A stretch of DNA of 43,244 bases, taken from NCBI RefSeq assembly GCF_001427785.1, contig NZ_LMHM01000001.1, forward strand, positions 39,087 to 82,330. The letters run 5' to 3'. Below, one piece after another: positions 41,211 to 43,244 of the stretch (position 1 is its first letter; every line of letters starts with the position of its first letter). The DNA is from Lysobacter sp. Root690 (GTDB taxonomy: Bacteria; Pseudomonadota; Gammaproteobacteria; Xanthomonadales; Xanthomonadaceae). The notes below the pieces were generated by a model. It saw only the letters and a list, made by a program, of their open reading frames with translations, did no database searches and had not been told where the DNA came from. The translations under genes and the position numbers were made by a program.

Positions 41211-42818
41211 TCAAGCCTGCGCCGACGGCGCGACCGGATCGCGCTGCAACGACAGCAGGATCAGCAACACCGCCAGGCCGACGTAGGCGCCGATGAACTG
41301 CCAGGCGATAACCCGCTGCAGCCCTTCCAGCGCCCACGGCAGGTACACGCCGCCGCGCGGATCGACCGAGTGGATGATGCCGAACAGGCTCAGGCCCGCG
41401 CCCGCGAGCAGGAACGCCGCGCCGCGGCGCAGGCGGCCGTCGACCATCGCCGCGACCGCCGAGGTCCAGATCATCGAGGTCATGATGAAGCCGTTGCCGA
41501 GGGTCACGATCACCGCCAGTTCCGGCAGGCCGTGGCCGTCGAGCGCGCTCATCAGCTGGGCGTGATGCTCCGGCGCGATCCAGCCGGGATTGCCGGTCTT
41601 TATCGCGAGCATGTAGGCCACCGACGGCAGGAAACCGAACACCATCGCGGTGGCGTGCTTGCTCGGCGTGGCCTGGAACGCCTGGGTGGTGATGTCGAGC
41701 GCGACGTAGACGATGATCGGCGCGAGCACCGCCAGCGGCAGCCACTGCACCAGCCCCGAGACGATGCCGAGCATGCCGCCCAGGCCGATGAACAAGCCGG
41801 TCAACAAGGTGTAGCCGCTGCGCGCGCCCATGTGCTTGTACGCGGGCTGGCCGATGTAGGGCGTGGTCTGAGCGACGCCGCCGACGAAACCGGCGACCAA
41901 GGTCGAGAACGCCTCGGCCAGCAAAATATCGCGCGTTCGATAATCGTCGCCGGCCGCGCGCGCGCTTTCGCTGACGTTGATGCCGCCAACCACCATCAGC
42001 AGCCCGAACGGCAGCAGCAGCGGCAAGTACGGCACGGTGTACGGCAAGCCATCGAGAAAACCCAGGGTCGGCAGCGGCAGCACGAAGTGCAACGGTTGCG
42101 CGGTCGGGAAGCTGAAGCCCGGCGCGCCCAGGCCGATCGCGCCGAAACCGTAGAACAAGGCGGTGCCGAACACGAACGCGACGAACACGCCCGGCAACTT
42201 GATCGGCAACCGTCCTTTCGCGATCAGCACGTACAACAACAGCCCGAGGGTCATGAACCCGACCATCGGCGAGCGCAGGGTTTCGATCAGCGGCAGAAAG
42301 CCCATCAGCACCAGCGCCACGCCGGCGATCGAACCGAGCAGGCCGGCGCGCGGAATCAGCCGGGTCACGGTGTCGCCGGCGAACGACAGCACGAACTTGA
42401 GCAGGCCCATCACGATCAGCGAGGCCATGCCGAGTTGCCAGGTCGCGGTCGCCGCGGCCTGTTCGTCCATGCCGGCCTGCTTGAAGCCGACGAAGGCCGG
42501 GCCGAGCACCAGCAGGGCCATGCCGATGCTGGTCGGCGCATCCAGCCCCAGCGGCATCGCGGTGACGTCGTCGCGGCCGGTCTTCGCGGCCAGCCGCCGC
42601 GCCATCACGGTGTAGATCAGATTGCCGACCAGCACGCCGAACGCGGTGCCGGGAAACATCCGCGTATAGATCACCTCGGCCGGGAAACCGAAGATGCCGA
42701 TCAGCGCGGCCGAGATGAAGCCGAGGATCGACAGGTTGTCGACGACCAGGCCGAAGAAGCCATTGAGGTCGCCGGCGACGAACCACGAGCGCCGCATAGT
42801 CTTGGTATCGACGTTCAC
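41211..42818 (-). CDS. NCS2-family (xanthine/uracil-type) permease
   Basis: A 535-residue inner-membrane protein with about 13-14 hydrophobic spans, resembling the nucleobase-cation symporter-2 superfamily. Landmarks are GDLNGFFGLVVDNLSILGF, TAMPLGLDAPTSIGMAL, ESARAAGDDYRTRDILLAEAFSTLVAGFVGGVAQTTPYIGQPAYKHMGARSGYT and PIIVYVALDITTQAFQATP. The substrate-loop sequence VAQTTPYIGQ differs from the QNTG of classical uracil/xanthine carriers, so the substrate is uncertain; an unusual purine, another anion or a divergent subfamily is possible. The start is taken as GTG at 42818, with GGGGGA eight bases upstream inside a tandem repeat. An ATG seven codons later (42797) lacks a ribosome-binding site. 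Confidence 0.85.
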   Translation of the reverse strand: MNVDTKTMRRSWFVAGDLNGFFGLVVDNLSILGFISAALIGIFGFPAEVIYTRMFPGTAFGVLVGNLIYTVMARRLAAKTGRDDVTAMPLGLDAPTSIGMALLVLGPAFVGFKQAGMDEQAAATATWQLGMASLIVMGLLKFVLSFAGDTVTRLIPRAGLLGSIAGVALVLMGFLPLIETLRSPMVGFMTLGLLLYVLIAKGRLPIKLPGVFVAFVFGTALFYGFGAIGLGAPGFSFPTAQPLHFVLPLPTLGFLDGLPYTVPYLPLLLPFGLLMVVGGINVSESARAAGDDYRTRDILLAEAFSTLVAGFVGGVAQTTPYIGQPAYKHMGARSGYTLLTGLFIGLGGMLGIVSGLVQWLPLAVLAPIIVYVALDITTQAFQATPSKHATAMVFGFLPSVAYMLAIKTGNPGWIAPEHHAQLMSALDGHGLPELAVIVTLGNGFIMTSMIWTSAVAAMVDGRLRRGAAFLLAGAGLSLFGIIHSVDPRGGVYLPWALEGLQRVIAWQFIGAYVGLAVLLILLSLQRDPVAPSAQA

Positions 42819-42859
42819 CAGCCGCGTCCCCCGTTACGAATTATGTAATCGACGTTCAC
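42815..42859 (-). CDS. Leader mini-ORF 2 (14 codons)
   Basis: GTG-initiated 14-codon ORF, peptide MNVDYIIRNGGRGW, with GGGGGA eight bases upstream. Its TGA overlaps the permease GTG by the four-base GTGA. Produced by the tandem repeat; translation is unproven. Confidence 0.45.
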   Translation of the reverse strand: MNVDYIIRNGGRGW

Positions 42860-42900
42860 CGTCCGCGTCCCCCGTTACGAATCATGGCATCGACGTTCAC
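42856..42900 (-). CDS. Leader mini-ORF 1 (14 codons)
   Basis: GTG-initiated 14-codon ORF, peptide MNVDAMIRNGGRGR, with its own GGGGGA Shine-Dalgarno. Its TGA overlaps the GTG of mini-ORF 2 by GTGA, so the leader reads as a coupled series leading into the permease. Translation is unproven. Confidence 0.45.
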   Translation of the reverse strand: MNVDAMIRNGGRGR

Positions 42901-42918
42901 CCGCCGCGTCCCCCGTCC

Positions 42919-43180
42919 ACCACCGCGCCAACAGCCGACGCCTTTCGAAGAAACGAGCAAACCGGCGGCGGCGCAGCCGCGACGCCGGGGGTTAAGTGGT
43001 GAAGCGAACGAGTCGATGACACTCATGGACGGTACTCGGATGCGCGATGCAGGGATGGGCGCGTCCTTGCCGGTGTACCCGCGGTCCGTTTGCGGGAGAG
43101 TGATGCGGATCGCGGTGCGGGAGACGATACGCGTTGCGGCTGGATGGTCGGTTGCAGCGAGGTTCGCGGTAATTGTGGTG
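42919..43180. other. Gene-free right-hand stretch
   Basis: No gene is supported. The permease promoter probably lies here. TCTTCGAAAGGCG (minus strand, about 42940-42952) is a mild feature but not a clear promoter. Confidence 0.4.
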
Positions 43181-43244
43181 TCGCGGTCGCGGCTTGCGCC
43201 GCTCCTACAGGGGGAAACGAATCTTCGATCAGGCCCTGTAGGAG
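43181..43244. repeat. REP pair at window end
   Basis: TCGCGGTCGCGGCTTGCGCC followed by GCTCCTACAGGG (43181-43212) matches the element at 35274-35307. CCCTGTAGGAG (43234-43244) opens an inverted copy that runs off the window, so this is probably a REP doublet. Confidence 0.75.

Larger units (their letters stand above)
42807..42918 (-). repeat. 41-bp tandem repeat carrying RBS and GTG start
   Basis: Three copies of a 41-base unit start at 42807, 42848 and 42889 (the last partial). Each contains, on the minus strand, GGGGGACGCGG then GTGAACGTCGAT, which is a Shine-Dalgarno, an eight-base spacer and a GTG start. The copy nearest the gene is the permease's own start region. Confidence 0.93.

Overview
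The window is high-GC gammaproteobacterial DNA and looks like Lysobacter or a close relative in the Xanthomonadaceae. The reasons are the strong third-position GC bias, a FmdB protein beside aspS, large paralogous TonB-dependent receptors, dRS3-like ATTCCCGCGNNNGCGGGAAT palindromes, GGGATTC heptamer arrays and REP elements of the CGCTCCTACAGGG type. This placement is an inference from sequence character; no database was searched.

Layout. Bases 211-8683 carry minus-strand genes: a GNAT acetyltransferase, aspS, a FmdB zinc-ribbon protein, a lipoprotein, a 700-residue exported protein of unknown function and the ABC-F ATPase yheS. Bases 8888-16359 hold TonB-dependent receptor 1, an Asp-nucleophile alpha/beta hydrolase, the cation/proton antiporter ybaL, yceH and an AraC-GyrI regulator. 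Bases 16477-28800 are one long minus-strand cobalamin operon. Bases 28967-35259 hold a non-canonical SDR protein, a repeat-rich island, TonB-dependent receptor 2 (a paralogue of receptor 1) and an exported amidohydrolase. Bases 35410-42818 hold clpB behind a heat-shock promoter, a DUF937-TM-BON-OmpA fusion, a small secreted protein, gloA and an NCS2-type permease.

The centrepiece is the cobalamin operon, transcribed right to left: riboswitch, btuB, two tandem paralogous six-helix membrane proteins, cobO, cobB, cbiB, cobD, cobQ, cobU, cobT, cobC, cobS. Many junctions are ATGA or GTGA overlaps. The set covers outer-membrane uptake, cobyrinate a,c-amidation, adenosylation, cobyric acid amidation, aminopropanol-linker attachment, nucleotide-loop activation and final assembly. 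No corrin-ring genes and no btuCDF are in the window. The tandem membrane proteins occupy the position expected of an inner-membrane corrinoid or cobalt transporter and are the best candidates here for something undescribed.

Other unusual structures are: a riboswitch expression platform in which one linker segment can pair with either the B12 box or the btuB Shine-Dalgarno; a heptamer inverted-repeat element read in frame through the start of cobB; a 41-bp tandem repeat that triplicates the ribosome-binding site and GTG start of the NCS2 permease, creating two coupled 14-codon leader ORFs; tandem copies of a 109-bp palindrome; and two receptor genes in direct orientation that flank the B12 operon and could recombine to delete it.
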